From the NCBI GenBank assembly GCA_946479285.1, contig CAMLFH010000024.1:1-64000 (forward strand): 64,000 nt of DNA. The letters run 5' to 3'. Shown in pieces: positions 1 to 8,377 of the stretch (positions are counted from its first letter, which is position 1; every line of letters begins with the position of its first letter). A program made the position numbers and the translations under genes. The notes under the pieces are model-generated. The model made no database searches, was not told the origin of the DNA, and worked only from the letters and a program-made list of their open reading frames with translations. Origin of the DNA: an uncultured Flavobacteriales bacterium (GTDB lineage: Bacteria > Bacteroidota > Bacteroidia > Flavobacteriales > Crocinitomicaceae).

Positions 1-69
1 TTTAGTTACGTAAGTACCGACTATTACGAAACGCAGGTTGTGAGAATTGGATATAATTATAAATTTTAG
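1..69 (+). CDS. 3' end of an outer-membrane beta-barrel protein (partial)
   Basis: Frame 1 is open from the window edge to a TAG at 67-69. It encodes 22 residues ending in RIGYNYKF, with alternating aromatic/hydrophobic residues and a terminal Phe, the usual C-terminal strand of outer-membrane barrels recognised by BamA. The hairpin plus T run 34 bases downstream fits as its terminator. The rest of the gene lies outside the window, so family and role cannot be named. Confidence 0.5.
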   Translation, partial: FSYVSTDYYETQVVRIGYNYKF

Positions 70-102
70 CATCAAATGAATACAACTTTTGAATTAAAAA
101 TT

Positions 103-137
103 AACTGCCCACTTACAGGTGGGCAAATAAGTTTTTT
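103..137 (+). terminator. Hairpin of the AACTGCCCAC family with T run
   Basis: Arms TGCCCAC (106-112) and GTGGGCA (119-125) form a 7-bp stem and a T6 run follows at 132-137. It sits just after the partial barrel gene and probably terminates it. The arm sequence recurs at 211, 8135, 8207, 8280 and 18400. Confidence 0.6.
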
Positions 138-210
138 CGTGGCTAAAAGCATTTTGAATAATTGAAAACTTTCTGTAAACCAATCTGGACTTGGATTTGA
201 ATAAAACAAC

Positions 211-248
211 AACTGCCCACCAAATGGTGGGCAGTTATCTTTTTTTTG
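211..248 (+). terminator. Perfect 11-bp palindrome with T run
   Basis: Arms AACTGCCCACC (211-221) and GGTGGGCAGTT (226-236) enclose an AAAT loop and are followed by a run of T from 240. It is the best-conserved copy of the repeat family and has the form of a rho-independent terminator for rightward transcription. Confidence 0.65.
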
Positions 249-334
249 TATTCGTGACCTCAAGCGGGGAAACTTCTAACTTTTTAATAGAAGATTTGGA
301 GCGTGTATTGCAATTGGAAACTTTAGAAAAATAA
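248..334 (+). pseudogene. Possible 3' remnant of a disrupted gene
   Basis: Directly after the 211-236 hairpin a frame reads 28 sensible codons to a TAA at 332-334, ending in LERVLQLETLEK. There is no plausible start, and upstream the frame runs into the hairpin and its T run. It may be the tail of a gene whose 5' part was replaced when the palindrome or ars island arrived; chance is possible for so short a stretch. No family is recognised. Confidence 0.25.
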
Positions 335-347
335 GCTTGAAATAAAT

Positions 348-836
348 TTACTCACAACCACTTTCGGTACATTCTCCCGAGCTGGAACATGCTTCGGGTT
401 TCTCATTAGTTGTAGAACATTCCGTTTGCTTCGAATTTGCAGCATTGAATTTTGAATATTCGAAATAAGTCAAAGCAGTAATGCTTATCACCAACCCAAT
501 CCAAAAGATAGCTTTTCTTGTTTTCGTTTTGCGCTTCTCTTTATCACTTGGAGCACAATCACACGAATTACCGGTGTTGCAATTCAACTTTGGAATAACA
601 TACAGGGAATAATAAGAGATTGTAAACGAAACGGCACTTATTGCTATCAGTAGCGGTTCAATTGCATTCATTACAGGGGAACTGGCAATAGTTGCAGACG
701 AAACGCCAAACAACGATGCTACCGGGCTGGCACAAACTCCTACGCATGCACCACTTTTGCAACATGCTAGTAAAATAGGAGCTGTTGAAGTTAGCCCTCC
801 TGTGATGGTTGTCCAAATTGATCTTTTTGCTTTCAT
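348..836 (-). CDS. Cys-rich MerT-like membrane protein at the end of the ars operon
   Basis: 162 residues with about three hydrophobic segments (near 10-45, 58-80 and 111-128). The first carries a CC pair (25-26) plus Cys31 and Cys35. A Cys pair lies in the loop near residue 95 and the C-terminal tail has at least four more Cys. Paired Cys in the first membrane segment with Cys-rich loops is the layout of MerT/MerC-type soft-metal carriers; direct homology is not certain. ATG at 836 is chosen over a GTG at 854. It is the last gene of the ars operon, 34 bases after the flavoprotein, so a role in arsenic or another thiophilic metal is inferred. An alternative is a membrane thiol protein unrelated to transport. 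Confidence 0.6.
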   Translation of the reverse strand: MKAKRSIWTTITGGLTSTAPILLACCKSGACVGVCASPVASLFGVSSATIASSPVMNAIEPLLIAISAVSFTISYYSLYVIPKLNCNTGNSCDCAPSDKEKRKTKTRKAIFWIGLVISITALTYFEYSKFNAANSKQTECSTTNEKPEACSSSGECTESGCE

Positions 837-870
837 AAATTTGATTTTTCGCACCTCTGCGAATTAAGTT

Positions 871-1932
871 TTACGTGTTTTTTGTTTCTAAAAATTCTTC
901 GATTTCCTGAATTGTTTGTTTTGCTGCTCTGTTTAATCCAATAAGTGTAGCTGAAGCATACCCTGTCCAGCCACCGTAACCAACTAACCACAACCCTGCA
1001 ATATCCAATGACTTGCTTTCTTTGGTGTTGGCAACACCTCTTTCGTCCGTTTTTATTAACGATTTCAAATGAGCGGTGTCGTAACCAAAACCTGTACACC
1101 AAACAATGGCATCAAATTCCTCTTCATTTCCGTTATCCCAAATCACACCTTTTTCAAATAGTTTGTGAAACGACCCGCTTGAAACTAATACTTCTCTTTG
1201 ACGAGCTTCCTTAACCGGTGGAACCATGACAATATTTCCCAAATTGTATTGTGATGCATCAAAAGGCTTTCCTTCTTGTTCTGCTTTGTATTTTGCTGAA
1301 GCTACATTAAACAGGTAATATCCATCTACCCCGTCAGGTAAAAATTCAGGTTCCTTTTTGGTTGACCATTTAACATTCGTAACCTTTGAAATTTCAGCAA
1401 CAATCTGTGCACCTGAATTCCCTTCTCCTACTACTAAAGTTTTTAACCCAATAAATTCATTCGGGTTTTTATAATTTCGAGAATGGATTTGAATGCCTTT
1501 ATAATTCTCAATGCCTTCTAACTTCGGAATAAAAGGACTTCCCCAAGTTCCAGTTGCAGAAATGACTGTTTTGGATTCAAAAATGCCTTGATTGGTGTGA
1601 ACCTGAAAAATTGAATTCTCATGGGTAATGTGGCTTACTTCCACACCACGCTTTACATTCAATTGATAATGTTCTTCATACTTTGCTAAGTAATCAATTA
1701 CTTCTTGTCTAAGCGGGAATTTGTTTCCTGATTTCGGCATTAACCATCCCGGTAAAGAACTGTAATCCGATGGAGAAAACAGCGTTAAACTGTCCCATGA
1801 ATTTAACCACGCACCACCAGAAATTGGTTGTTTATCAACAATTAGAAAATTGAGTTTAGCTCTTCTAAGGTAGTAACCACAAGCTAAACCGCTTTGTCCT
1901 CCTCCAATAACGATGGTGTCAAATTCATTCAT
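871..1932 (-). CDS. arsO: ArsO-like FAD/NADPH-dependent flavoprotein monooxygenase
   Basis: 353 residues of the flavin-containing monooxygenase class. An FAD-binding Rossmann motif GGGQSG lies at 10-15 and an NADPH-binding motif GEGNSG at 169-174, with the family's ATGTWG segment near 126-131. ArsO proteins sit in bacterial arsenic operons and are thought to modify trivalent arsenicals, but the exact substrate here cannot be read from sequence. The start lies 4 bases after the acr3 stop, so the two are probably translated together. Length is normal for the family and no key motif is missing. A generic FMO with another substrate is the alternative; context favours arsenic. Confidence 0.8.
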   Translation of the reverse strand: MNEFDTIVIGGGQSGLACGYYLRRAKLNFLIVDKQPISGGAWLNSWDSLTLFSPSDYSSLPGWLMPKSGNKFPLRQEVIDYLAKYEEHYQLNVKRGVEVSHITHENSIFQVHTNQGIFESKTVISATGTWGSPFIPKLEGIENYKGIQIHSRNYKNPNEFIGLKTLVVGEGNSGAQIVAEISKVTNVKWSTKKEPEFLPDGVDGYYLFNVASAKYKAEQEGKPFDASQYNLGNIVMVPPVKEARQREVLVSSGSFHKLFEKGVIWDNGNEEEFDAIVWCTGFGYDTAHLKSLIKTDERGVANTKESKSLDIAGLWLVGYGGWTGYASATLIGLNRAAKQTIQEIEEFLETKNT

Positions 1933-1936
1933 CGCC

Positions 1937-3016
1937 TTATTGATTTAGGGTTTCGTTTGCGAAATACTTCTTTCTAAACCAAAAAGCCAAGTTTACCAAC
2001 GCAATTAATGCAGGAACCTCAACCAATGGTCCGATAACTCCTGCGAACGCCTGACCACTGTTAATTCCAAAAACGCCAATCGCAACTGCAATGGCTAGTT
2101 CAAAGTTGTTTCCTGTTGCCGTAAAAGCAATAGACGTGGACTTGGAATAATCTGCTCCAAAATATTTTCCCAGAAAGAAACTGATTACAAACATGACTGC
2201 GAAATAAATCACCAGCGGAATAGCTATTCGCACCACATCCATCGGAATTCGAACGATCAATTCACCTTTCAGGCTAAACATTAATACGATCGTAAATAAC
2301 AGCGCAATCAAAGTAATGGGAGAGATCTTCGGAATGAACTTCGTTTGAAACCATTCTTCTCCTTTTAATTTGATCAATGAATACCTGCTTAAAATTCCCA
2401 ACGCAAAAGGAATTCCTAAATAAATCCCTACACTTTCAGCAATTTGACCGATACTTATGTCCACTTTGAACCCTGTGTAACCAAAATAGGGAGGTAGAAT
2501 GGTAATGAAAATGTAGGCATAAACACTATACAGAAGAACTTGAAAAATGCTGTTTAAAGCAATCAAACCCGCTGCATATTCCCGATTACCATCTGCCAGG
2601 TCATTCCATACAACCACCATTGCAATACAACGAGCCAAACCAATCAAGATTACACCTATCATGTATTCGGGATACCCGCCCAAGAACAACAAGGCTAAAA
2701 CAAACATCAAAACCGGACCGATAATCCAATTCAAGAGTAAGGATGATGCCAAAACCTTTGTATTCGAAAATACTTGCCCCATTTTGGAATAATTGACTTT
2801 CGCCAAGGGTGGGTACATCATCAAAATCAAGCCTATCGCAAGCGGAATATTCGTTGTTCCATTTGAAAAGGAATTGATGAAACCGGTGCTTTCGGGAACA
2901 AAATGCCCGATAGCGACCCCAATTGCCATTGCGAGGAAGATCCAAAGGGTTAAGAACCGATCTAAAAAGCCTAGTTTTTTTCTTTCTGCTACGGGAGCAC
3001 AGTTATTTGCTGACAT
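1937..3016 (-). CDS. acr3: Acr3-family arsenite efflux permease
   Basis: 359 residues with about ten membrane segments, the size and pattern of ACR3 carriers that expel As(III) across the inner membrane by proton exchange. The essential Cys in segment four is present (Cys130 in GLARCIAMV), as is the conserved NNFELAIA stretch in the ninth segment. It lies 5 bases after the HTH-arsenate reductase fusion and 4 bases before the ArsO-like gene, so arsenate reduced by the upstream product would be exported here. Nothing looks damaged. Confidence 0.93.
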   Translation of the reverse strand: MSANNCAPVAERKKLGFLDRFLTLWIFLAMAIGVAIGHFVPESTGFINSFSNGTTNIPLAIGLILMMYPPLAKVNYSKMGQVFSNTKVLASSLLLNWIIGPVLMFVLALLFLGGYPEYMIGVILIGLARCIAMVVVWNDLADGNREYAAGLIALNSIFQVLLYSVYAYIFITILPPYFGYTGFKVDISIGQIAESVGIYLGIPFALGILSRYSLIKLKGEEWFQTKFIPKISPITLIALLFTIVLMFSLKGELIVRIPMDVVRIAIPLVIYFAVMFVISFFLGKYFGADYSKSTSIAFTATGNNFELAIAVAIGVFGINSGQAFAGVIGPLVEVPALIALVNLAFWFRKKYFANETLNQ

Positions 3017-3021
3017 GTGTT

Positions 3022-3993
3022 TTAGTTAAGTAATGAAAAAGCATATAGTGTTTCCAATGCAATTTGACGACTTCTTTCGTCGTATTTTTCGTCCTGAAGC
3101 GGTGTGTTGTCAAATGCTTTCGGGTCGTCATAAGTAGTGCCTACCCGAAGTTCAACTCCCGGAATAAAAGGGCAGTTTTCTTCGGCATCGCTACACGTCA
3201 TAATTGCGGCGAATTCTGAATTTGGATTTTCCGAGTTATCGTAGACTTTTGAGAAGCAAATACTCGGTTCATCACCGTCGTTGTGATAAACATGATAAAT
3301 CGGATTTTCTGAATCCGTTGTCTTCTGAATATTGAACCCAACTCGTTGCAACGCACTAATAGCATTGATATTGAACGCCGTTGCTTCGGTTCCTCCGGAG
3401 AATGTATTTACGTCTTTTATTTCATAGTAATCGGAAGCCACTTTTGCCCAAATTTGCCCTAGATGACTTCTGCGGGAATTATGGGTACAGATGTAAACCA
3501 AATTAACAGGTCTGCTCTGCTCTTGTTTTGAACGTATGTAATTGGAAATTCTTTCCAAGATCTTTTTACGCTCATTGGAAATAGTATCGAATTGGTTAAC
3601 CAATCCATCAATGTAGCTTTTGATTTTTGTATTCATTGGGAATTGTTGTTTTTCTTTGTTCGGGAATCGACTTTGATTAATTAATTCAAAATATTCGTCG
3701 AACTGCTTTTTGAATCGGTCTACCTGTTCATAGTTTATTTTATAATGAAGATTCTGATTTGATCTTAGTTGACCCGTAATAAAGTGGTGTTTTTTGAGAA
3801 GCGACAAATTGTTTCTTACAGTCGCATCGTGCAGACCGTTGACATTAACAATCTGGTTGAATCCTTCTTCACCTGCTTTTGCTACCTCTTCTAATGTTTT
3901 GAGGCGTGTAAAATGAGAGAACAATGAAAAGTACTTGGACAAATCGTGTTGTCCAAGTACCATCAAATTTTCATTAGTGTTGTCTAAGAACAT
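3022..3993 (-). CDS. arsC: Fusion of an N-terminal winged-helix domain and an arsenate reductase
   Basis: 323 residues in one uninterrupted frame. Residues 120-323 are a complete low-molecular-weight-phosphatase-type arsenate reductase: catalytic loop C169-THNS-R-R175 (C-x5-R), two further Cys near 267 and 274 for the thiol relay, and the family C-terminus. Residues 15-105 look like a small winged-helix domain with a recognition-helix-like [14 protein letters not shown], resembling ArsR-type regulators. A Met at 120 marks the usual start of the stand-alone enzyme. It sits 5 bases from each neighbour in the ars operon. The natural idea is a reductase tethered to a DNA- or metal-sensing domain; whether that domain binds DNA is not shown. 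Confidence 0.85.
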   Translation of the reverse strand: MFLDNTNENLMVLGQHDLSKYFSLFSHFTRLKTLEEVAKAGEEGFNQIVNVNGLHDATVRNNLSLLKKHHFITGQLRSNQNLHYKINYEQVDRFKKQFDEYFELINQSRFPNKEKQQFPMNTKIKSYIDGLVNQFDTISNERKKILERISNYIRSKQEQSRPVNLVYICTHNSRRSHLGQIWAKVASDYYEIKDVNTFSGGTEATAFNINAISALQRVGFNIQKTTDSENPIYHVYHNDGDEPSICFSKVYDNSENPNSEFAAIMTCSDAEENCPFIPGVELRVGTTYDDPKAFDNTPLQDEKYDERSRQIALETLYAFSLLN

Positions 3994-3998
3994 TACAC

Positions 3999-4475
3999 TT
4001 AATTACAACAACCACTCCCAGGCGCACATGAATTTCCATTTCCTCCAGCGATTTCAGTCAATTGCACTTTTGTCTTTTCAGCAGGAATTCCACAAGCATC
4101 TGAAGCCAAACAAGCCGTTGTTTTAGGAACTAAAACGAAATGTGTACCATTGAAACTCAAATCGTATTTCCCGATTGTATCGCTTTGGTATTCCACTTCG
4201 ATTTCATTGTCTTCAATCCCCAATTTATCTTCCGAAAGTTTGATAATATTCAAAAGTTTTGTTGGTTTCAAACGATGCTCAAAATCATTTGCATTCCACA
4301 ACTGGAAGTTAACTACTTGTTCTTTACGAATCGTTCCACCGCAATCGATGAAATGTTTTTGAATACTGCCTACTTCGGTCACATGGAAGTGTTCAGGTAC
4401 GAATGATCCGTCCGGAGTTTGAAACGCTACGTTTTCAAGCCTTGGTAAAATGGCTTTAATCTCTGAAAGCTTCAT
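3999..4475 (-). CDS. DUF6428-like protein of arsenic operons
   Basis: 158 residues, soluble, without signal peptide. It resembles the DUF6428 family often found beside arsR and arsC in Bacteroidota; no biochemical role is established. The C-terminus has several Cys (ACLASDAC and a final CAPGSGCC), which could bind As(III) or another soft metal. It lies 15 bases after arsR and 5 bases before the reductase fusion, so it should be induced with the operon. The Cys-rich tail makes a metallochaperone or sensor possible, but that is inference. Confidence 0.7.
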   Translation of the reverse strand: MKLSEIKAILPRLENVAFQTPDGSFVPEHFHVTEVGSIQKHFIDCGGTIRKEQVVNFQLWNANDFEHRLKPTKLLNIIKLSEDKLGIEDNEIEVEYQSDTIGKYDLSFNGTHFVLVPKTTACLASDACGIPAEKTKVQLTEIAGGNGNSCAPGSGCCN

Positions 4476-4490
4476 AATTTGAATTTTTAA

Positions 4491-4823
4491 TTAACAACAA
4501 GATTTTTCTTTAATCTCCATTTGGAGTGTAGCATTAGCTAAGTATCGTTGCAACTCTGCAATAGCTTCTTTGTCTACACAGTAGCAGATGGCTGTTCCTT
4601 CGATACTGCCTTTTATAAGACCTGCGTTTTTAAGTTCTTTTAAATGTTGTGACACCGTTGGTTGAGCCAACGGCAATACATTCACAATGTCTCCGCAAAT
4701 ACAGGTATCAACTTCTATTAGGTATTCCATGATAGCAATACGAGCAGGATGCCCTAAAGCTTTCATCATGTTAGCCAGTTTGTTTTGTTCTTCTGAAAAA
4801 TGGTCTGTTTTAGTTGCACCCAT
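4491..4823 (-). CDS. arsR: ArsR/SmtB-family repressor
   Basis: 110 residues with a winged-helix DNA-binding domain: recognition helix around QPTVSQHLKEL (55-65) and the beta wing after it. The metal-site motif C41-I-C43-G-D matches the CxCxD element of ArsR-type As(III) sensors, and a terminal CC may contribute. First gene of the six-gene ars operon. A TTG at 4850 would add nine residues, but that codon lies within the likely operator, so ATG at 4823 is preferred. It should repress the operon until As(III) binds. Confidence 0.92.
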   Translation of the reverse strand: MGATKTDHFSEEQNKLANMMKALGHPARIAIMEYLIEVDTCICGDIVNVLPLAQPTVSQHLKELKNAGLIKGSIEGTAICYCVDKEAIAELQRYLANATLQMEIKEKSCC

Positions 4824-4826
4824 ATC

Positions 4827-4860
4827 TATCGTCTTATAACTATATTGCAATATTACGATA
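4827..4860 (-). promoter_or_regulatory. Probable ArsR operator
   Basis: Just upstream of arsR lies a perfect 12-bp palindrome ATATTGCAATAT (4842-4853) inside an outer inverted pair TATCGT (4827-4832) and ACGATA (4855-4860). AT-rich dyads of this kind are typical ArsR-family operators. No clear -7/-33 promoter was picked out. Confidence 0.55.
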
Positions 4861-4896
4861 TATATTTTAAATCTGGGACAATTTTTTTGATTTTAC

Positions 4897-5631
4897 CTAT
4901 TCTACAGTAATATATCTATACATCGGTTCTCTCAAATTAGTGTCCTTTTCAAACTGAACGTTCTCAATTAATGGAACAATAAACTCTAAATAAAAGACCC
5001 TTAAATGCAATGAGACTAATCCACTTTCCTCATAATGAACATCCATAAAACAATGATGATCTTCCCCAGTTTCACCCTTTAGATAAGACATCATTAAAAC
5101 ATCATCTTCTTTTTGGAGATAAGACCAAGGATAGTTTTTCTCACCTGTCAATGCATAAACCCTAGCAGAGTTAAATCGCTCTTCGAAAATTGTTTCACTA
5201 TCATTAGCTGCAATTGTTTCTAAACCGATTTTCAGCAACGTTCGCAAAGTCATTTCAGGCTTTTTGGAAAATGCAGGAATGATAGTTAATGTTTTTCTTC
5301 CTGAATTAAAAGCTTCTTCAAAATGCTTATTTGGTTCAAAGATTATTTTGCCAGGTTCCCCTGCTGAGTGTAAATTACCTTCCCAATAGTTGAACCATGG
5401 TGCTTTTCTTTTTTTTGTTGGAATGCCTAATATAGTCCTCAAATTGACAAATGGATAATCTCCTAATGCTTGTTGCTCAATGGTAGAACCAAATTTGTTC
5501 TGACAACTATCACAATATAATCCATCAGGCAAAATTGCCCAATCACCACCACCTAAAGACTCCGGAAGAATATGCTCTTTTGTATTGAATACAAGAGGGT
5601 CGGTCGTTAGGCAAAATATGCATTTGTTCAT
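4897..5631 (-). CDS. HNH-type endonuclease-like protein
   Basis: 244 residues. The N-terminus has two CxxC knuckles (Cys4/Cys7 and Cys40/Cys43) around EHILPESLGG, with His20 as the probable catalytic His and an Asn at 45. This is the zinc-containing HNH fold. Residues 60-244 form an unrecognised domain with mixed helices and strands and no membrane segment. It is separated from arsR by 73 bases and from the HEPN-motif gene by 65 bases. Many such proteins sit in defence islands or mobile elements, so a restriction-like role is possible but unproven. Confidence 0.65.
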   Translation of the reverse strand: MNKCIFCLTTDPLVFNTKEHILPESLGGGDWAILPDGLYCDSCQNKFGSTIEQQALGDYPFVNLRTILGIPTKKRKAPWFNYWEGNLHSAGEPGKIIFEPNKHFEEAFNSGRKTLTIIPAFSKKPEMTLRTLLKIGLETIAANDSETIFEERFNSARVYALTGEKNYPWSYLQKEDDVLMMSYLKGETGEDHHCFMDVHYEESGLVSLHLRVFYLEFIVPLIENVQFEKDTNLREPMYRYITVE

Positions 5632-5696
5632 ATTCTCAAAATAATATTCTTACCCATTTAATTATACTATACTGAAGTAAATCTATGCTCGACATC

Positions 5697-6383
5697 TTAA
5701 TTGTTACTTGCTGTTTTGATCTGATTTAAAATTTGATCCAACTCTTGGTAACATTGTAAAAAGGAGTTGAGTATTAACTGGTTCACTTCACCATATTCTA
5801 CTTCTCCATTTTCATTTTGATACTCTAACAAAGTTTTTTTTTCCGGATACCAATACATTACCTCACCGTGCGTGTATTTATTCCTGTCAAGGATAAAACT
5901 ATTGAATGATTTAGTCACTGATTTTTTATCGTAAGACAATAAAATACCATTAAGCCAATCTACCTTTTGCGACTTAATGATATTACTTAATATATCTCTA
6001 TGTCCCATAAAATCAAGCTTAGAATATCTTTCCTCAACTTTTTGAAAAAAAGTATTCAAATCTGGATTCAATTTGAATTTATCATTGCAATACTTCAAAG
6101 CGCCAAACAAATTTTCTGCAATTTGACTGCACTGGCCAATCTTCGCTTTAATCCTATGAAGATTTTCGGCGATCGGTTTGCTAAAAATTGCATTAACATC
6201 AAAAGGCATTTTGAATCTTCCGTCATCAGATTTTTCCGTTAAAAACATGAATATCGAGTGATTAACTGGAAGGTTAACACCCAAACTTTCATCTACAAAC
6301 AACTGATGTGAAAATTTCGAAATAAGTCCCTCTTTTAGGTCAAATTTTTGAACTGATGGACTAATAATTTCTAGTTTCTTCAT
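5697..6383 (-). CDS. Protein with a HEPN-type R-x4-H motif, paired with a GIY-YIG nuclease
   Basis: 228 residues, predicted largely helical and soluble. The only motif I can point to is R167-NKYT-H172 followed by Gly, which fits the Rx4-6H active site of HEPN ribonucleases. It overlaps the 3' end of the GIY-YIG gene by 23 bases, so the two are translated together. HEPN domains are common toxins or effectors in defence systems; the call rests on one motif and could be coincidental. Confidence 0.5.
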   Translation of the reverse strand: MKKLEIISPSVQKFDLKEGLISKFSHQLFVDESLGVNLPVNHSIFMFLTEKSDDGRFKMPFDVNAIFSKPIAENLHRIKAKIGQCSQIAENLFGALKYCNDKFKLNPDLNTFFQKVEERYSKLDFMGHRDILSNIIKSQKVDWLNGILLSYDKKSVTKSFNSFILDRNKYTHGEVMYWYPEKKTLLEYQNENGEVEYGEVNQLILNSFLQCYQELDQILNQIKTASNN

Positions 6384-6864
6384 TACTTGAACATTTTACT
6401 TGATTCTCATTTAACTGCTGGAACATTTGATTTGCTAGTAATTCGCCTGTTGGATTAAACGAATTATTAAAGTGTATCTCATTTTGGTATATCGGCCATT
6501 TACCCGTTTCTTTTCTCACTAAGTAGACAAGTTCTGCCTCGATACTTTCAATTTTTTCTTTGTCCAAATCGTCAAAGCACCAGACATACAGTTTAACGGT
6601 CGGCAACGCTTTCCACTTGTAGCCGTGGTATCCGCTTTTTCCGTCTGCATTCAGTCCATAGCGCAAACGATTCTTAATTGAAGTCTTAGTAGTACCGACG
6701 TAAAGAATGTCCTCTATGTCGGTCAACACATAAATTTTGTATTGGTTGCTTGTTAAAGGATGTTCAAATTTGTCTATGTCTAACTCTGTTAAGGAATCAG
6801 TGATACTATTTATCCTATTATCGCTAAGTCGAAGAACAAAAATTCTCGGGGATAGATTATCCAT
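6361..6864 (-). CDS. GIY-YIG nuclease-like protein
   Basis: 167 residues. Residues 42-130 contain the GIY-YIG elements in order: IYVLT (44-48), LYVGTT (54-59), Arg66/Arg68 in the following helix, Glu near 109-111 and Asn128. This fold cuts DNA or RNA. The N-terminal 40 residues are not recognised. Its ATG directly follows the lipoprotein stop (TAAATG) and its 3' end overlaps the HEPN-motif gene, so these form one transcript. A defence or mobile-element nuclease role is inferred. Confidence 0.75.
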   Translation of the reverse strand: MDNLSPRIFVLRLSDNRINSITDSLTELDIDKFEHPLTSNQYKIYVLTDIEDILYVGTTKTSIKNRLRYGLNADGKSGYHGYKWKALPTVKLYVWCFDDLDKEKIESIEAELVYLVRKETGKWPIYQNEIHFNNSFNPTGELLANQMFQQLNENQVKCSSNEETRNY

Positions 6865-7380
6865 TTATTCGTGGACTGCGGTTGCCCCAATTACCTCAAA
6901 CGTAAAAGTGTCGTACGCAGAAGGAATCTCAGGAATTTTGATCGAGAATTCCCTACTTGAATTCGGTTCGGAAAAAACGTAAACTGTGTAAGAATCTGTT
7001 TTTATCAAAGATTTGGTAACTGAATAATACCCTATTTTGATTTGAATATCTTTGAACTTGGCTAGTGTCGCAGAGTTCACGAAAATTCCTTCTATAAGCG
7101 CTCCATCTGGCTCATATTCAGCATCTCTAAAAAGCCCGCCATTTCTCACTTTAATCCTTTGCGGAGTGAGAAAAACATTTTTATGGGAAATATAGGCATT
7201 CGGCTCAAGCTCTTCCTTTGCTTTCAACTCGGCTCTTAATTCTTCAGGAGTTGGTTCGCGTACTTCCTCTTCTTGAAGATTATTTGATGTAGACGAAGGA
7301 AAGGAGTTATTACTATTGCTGGAACAGCTAATTAGCGTGGTTAGTAATAGTAGCGTGAAATAGTAGTGGGTTTTATTCAC
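6865..7380 (-). CDS. Small lipoprotein
   Basis: 171 residues with a signal peptide ending in LISC, a lipobox with Cys at residue 19. A Ser/Asn-rich linker follows, then an acidic helix near 40-60 and a beta-rich domain to the C-terminus. No family is recognised. It lies between the XRE gene (8 bases upstream) and the GIY-YIG gene (no gap), so it belongs to that operon, which is unusual company for a lipoprotein. It could be an immunity, sensing or exclusion protein at the envelope; nothing in the sequence decides. Confidence 0.65.
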   Translation of the reverse strand: MNKTHYYFTLLLLTTLISCSSNSNNSFPSSTSNNLQEEEVREPTPEELRAELKAKEELEPNAYISHKNVFLTPQRIKVRNGGLFRDAEYEPDGALIEGIFVNSATLAKFKDIQIKIGYYSVTKSLIKTDSYTVYVFSEPNSSREFSIKIPEIPSAYDTFTFEVIGATAVHE

Positions 7381-7388
7381 AAGCTAGG

Positions 7389-7604
7389 TCATGGATTAGA
7401 TTTTCTTTTAGTCGGATTTAAAAGTTCTGAAATATCAACGTCTAGTAATACAGCGATTTTATCCAAATCTTCAACACTGGGCTGTCTTTTATTAGTGCTC
7501 CATAGATTCACCGTCTTTGGACCGCGTCCTAACTGTTCAGCTAACCACACTTGTGTTAGCTTCATTTCAGTCAATACAACTTTAATCCTATTCAAGTCTT
7601 TCAT
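7389..7604 (-). CDS. XRE-family HTH regulator
   Basis: 71 residues, nearly all one Cro/C1-type helix-turn-helix: LTQVWLAEQLG followed by TVNLWSTNKRQPS as the recognition region, then LDKIAVLLDVDISELL. First gene of the leftward lipoprotein/GIY-YIG/HEPN-motif operon and divergent from the gene at 7766. ATG at 7604 is chosen; an upstream GTG at 7652 gives an atypical extension. It probably regulates both directions through the dyad at 7703-7726. Confidence 0.85.
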   Translation of the reverse strand: MKDLNRIKVVLTEMKLTQVWLAEQLGRGPKTVNLWSTNKRQPSVEDLDKIAVLLDVDISELLNPTKRKSNP

Positions 7605-7702
7605 ATTTCGAATATAATTAAAGATAACCTGATTTTGCCTTTCACATATCACCCCCAGACAACCATTTGTAAATCAAAAAAGACAATATATTTACCTATA
7701 AG

Positions 7703-7726
7703 TACCATATATAGTTTTATTTGGTA
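7703..7726. promoter_or_regulatory. Inverted repeat between divergent genes
   Basis: TACCA (7703-7707) and TGGTA (7722-7726) are an inverted pair 14 bases apart in very AT-rich DNA between the XRE gene and the rightward gene at 7766. It is a plausible operator for the XRE protein. Confidence 0.35.
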
Positions 7727-7765
7727 TATTTATGGTTCAAATTGGAACATTAAAAATAATTGGCG

Positions 7766-8092
7766 ATGAGAAGAAAAAATTTTAAGGCAACGATTATCAA
7801 ACTGATAAAAGACGATTTAAGACATCAACATACCGTTTCTGGATTAAACCTACTTGGGTTTAGTCACGATGATGCTTATTTGGACATTTGCATTGCTGTT
7901 TTCTCCCTAATGGAGCTCAATATCAACGACAGACGTTTGGAGTATTTAACGGATCAGTATTGTGATCGTGCCTATCACGTTACGGAATTTGCCTTTAATG
8001 ACAATGAGTCCTTTGAACGATTGGCAACTGGAATTTATGATTGGCTGGCTTTGGAGCGCAGGAAATACAAGAAACTATTAAGTAAATCCTGA
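7766..8092 (+). CDS. Hypothetical protein, 108 aa
   Basis: 108 residues, soluble, helix-rich, basic at both ends (RRKNFK at the start and RRKYKKLLSK at the end). I do not recognise the family. ATG at 7766 is preferred over TTG at 7760. It is divergent from the XRE regulator and followed by three palindromes of the AACTGCCCAC family, the first with a T run that probably ends transcription. Confidence 0.6.
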   Translation: MRRKNFKATIIKLIKDDLRHQHTVSGLNLLGFSHDDAYLDICIAVFSLMELNINDRRLEYLTDQYCDRAYHVTEFAFNDNESFERLATGIYDWLALERRKYKKLLSKS

Positions 8093-8134
8093 TGGTTCGG
8101 AACTGTCTGAACGACTGTTAGGCTATTTATTACT

Positions 8135-8170
8135 AACTGCCCACTAGTTGGTGGGCAATTGTCCTTTTTT
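8135..8170 (+). repeat. AACTGCCCAC-family hairpin, copy 3
   Basis: Arms AACTGCCCAC (8135-8144) and GTGGGCAATT (8151-8160) pair with one mismatch, followed by GTCC and a run of T. It probably terminates the gene ending at 8092. Confidence 0.6.
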
Positions 8171-8206
8171 AAACTGCTGAATCAGAACTCTCGGTAATAA
8201 AATTGT

Positions 8207-8238
8207 AACTGCCTACTTAGAGGTGGGCAACTAACCTT
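8207..8238 (+). repeat. AACTGCCCAC-family hairpin, copy 4 (degenerate)
   Basis: AACTGCCTAC (8207-8216) faces GTGGGCAACT (8223-8232), an imperfect stem, followed by a short CCTTT stretch. It is a decayed copy of the same repeat. Confidence 0.5.
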
Positions 8239-8279
8239 TAATTATGCCTTAAAGCTATATTTTGACAGAATAAAATGCT

Positions 8280-8314
8280 AACTGCCCACTAAATGACGGG
8301 CAGTTATTTTTTTT
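8280..8314 (+). repeat. AACTGCCCAC-family hairpin, copy 5
   Basis: AACTGCCCAC (8280-8289) and ACGGGCAGTT (8296-8305) form a near-perfect stem, followed by A and eight T. Three copies within 180 bases between convergent genes is more than a terminator needs. Confidence 0.6.
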
Positions 8315-8322
8315 CTTGAATC

Positions 8323-8355
8323 AAAAAACGGCTTATGGATCAATAAGGCTGTTTT
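8323..8355 (-). terminator. Terminator of the 347-aa gene
   Basis: Arms near 8325-8336 and 8343-8355 (AAAACGGCTTAT facing ATAAGGCTGTTTT) form a hairpin, and leftward transcripts end in a U run encoded by the A run at 8323-8328. It lies 22 bases after the stop of the gene at 8378. Confidence 0.55.
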
Positions 8356-8377
8356 AGCCCTTTATTTGTAGATGTCG

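Noticed and set aside
103..314. CRISPR array
   Set aside because: Repeats are palindromes at irregular spacing without uniform spacers or cas genes.
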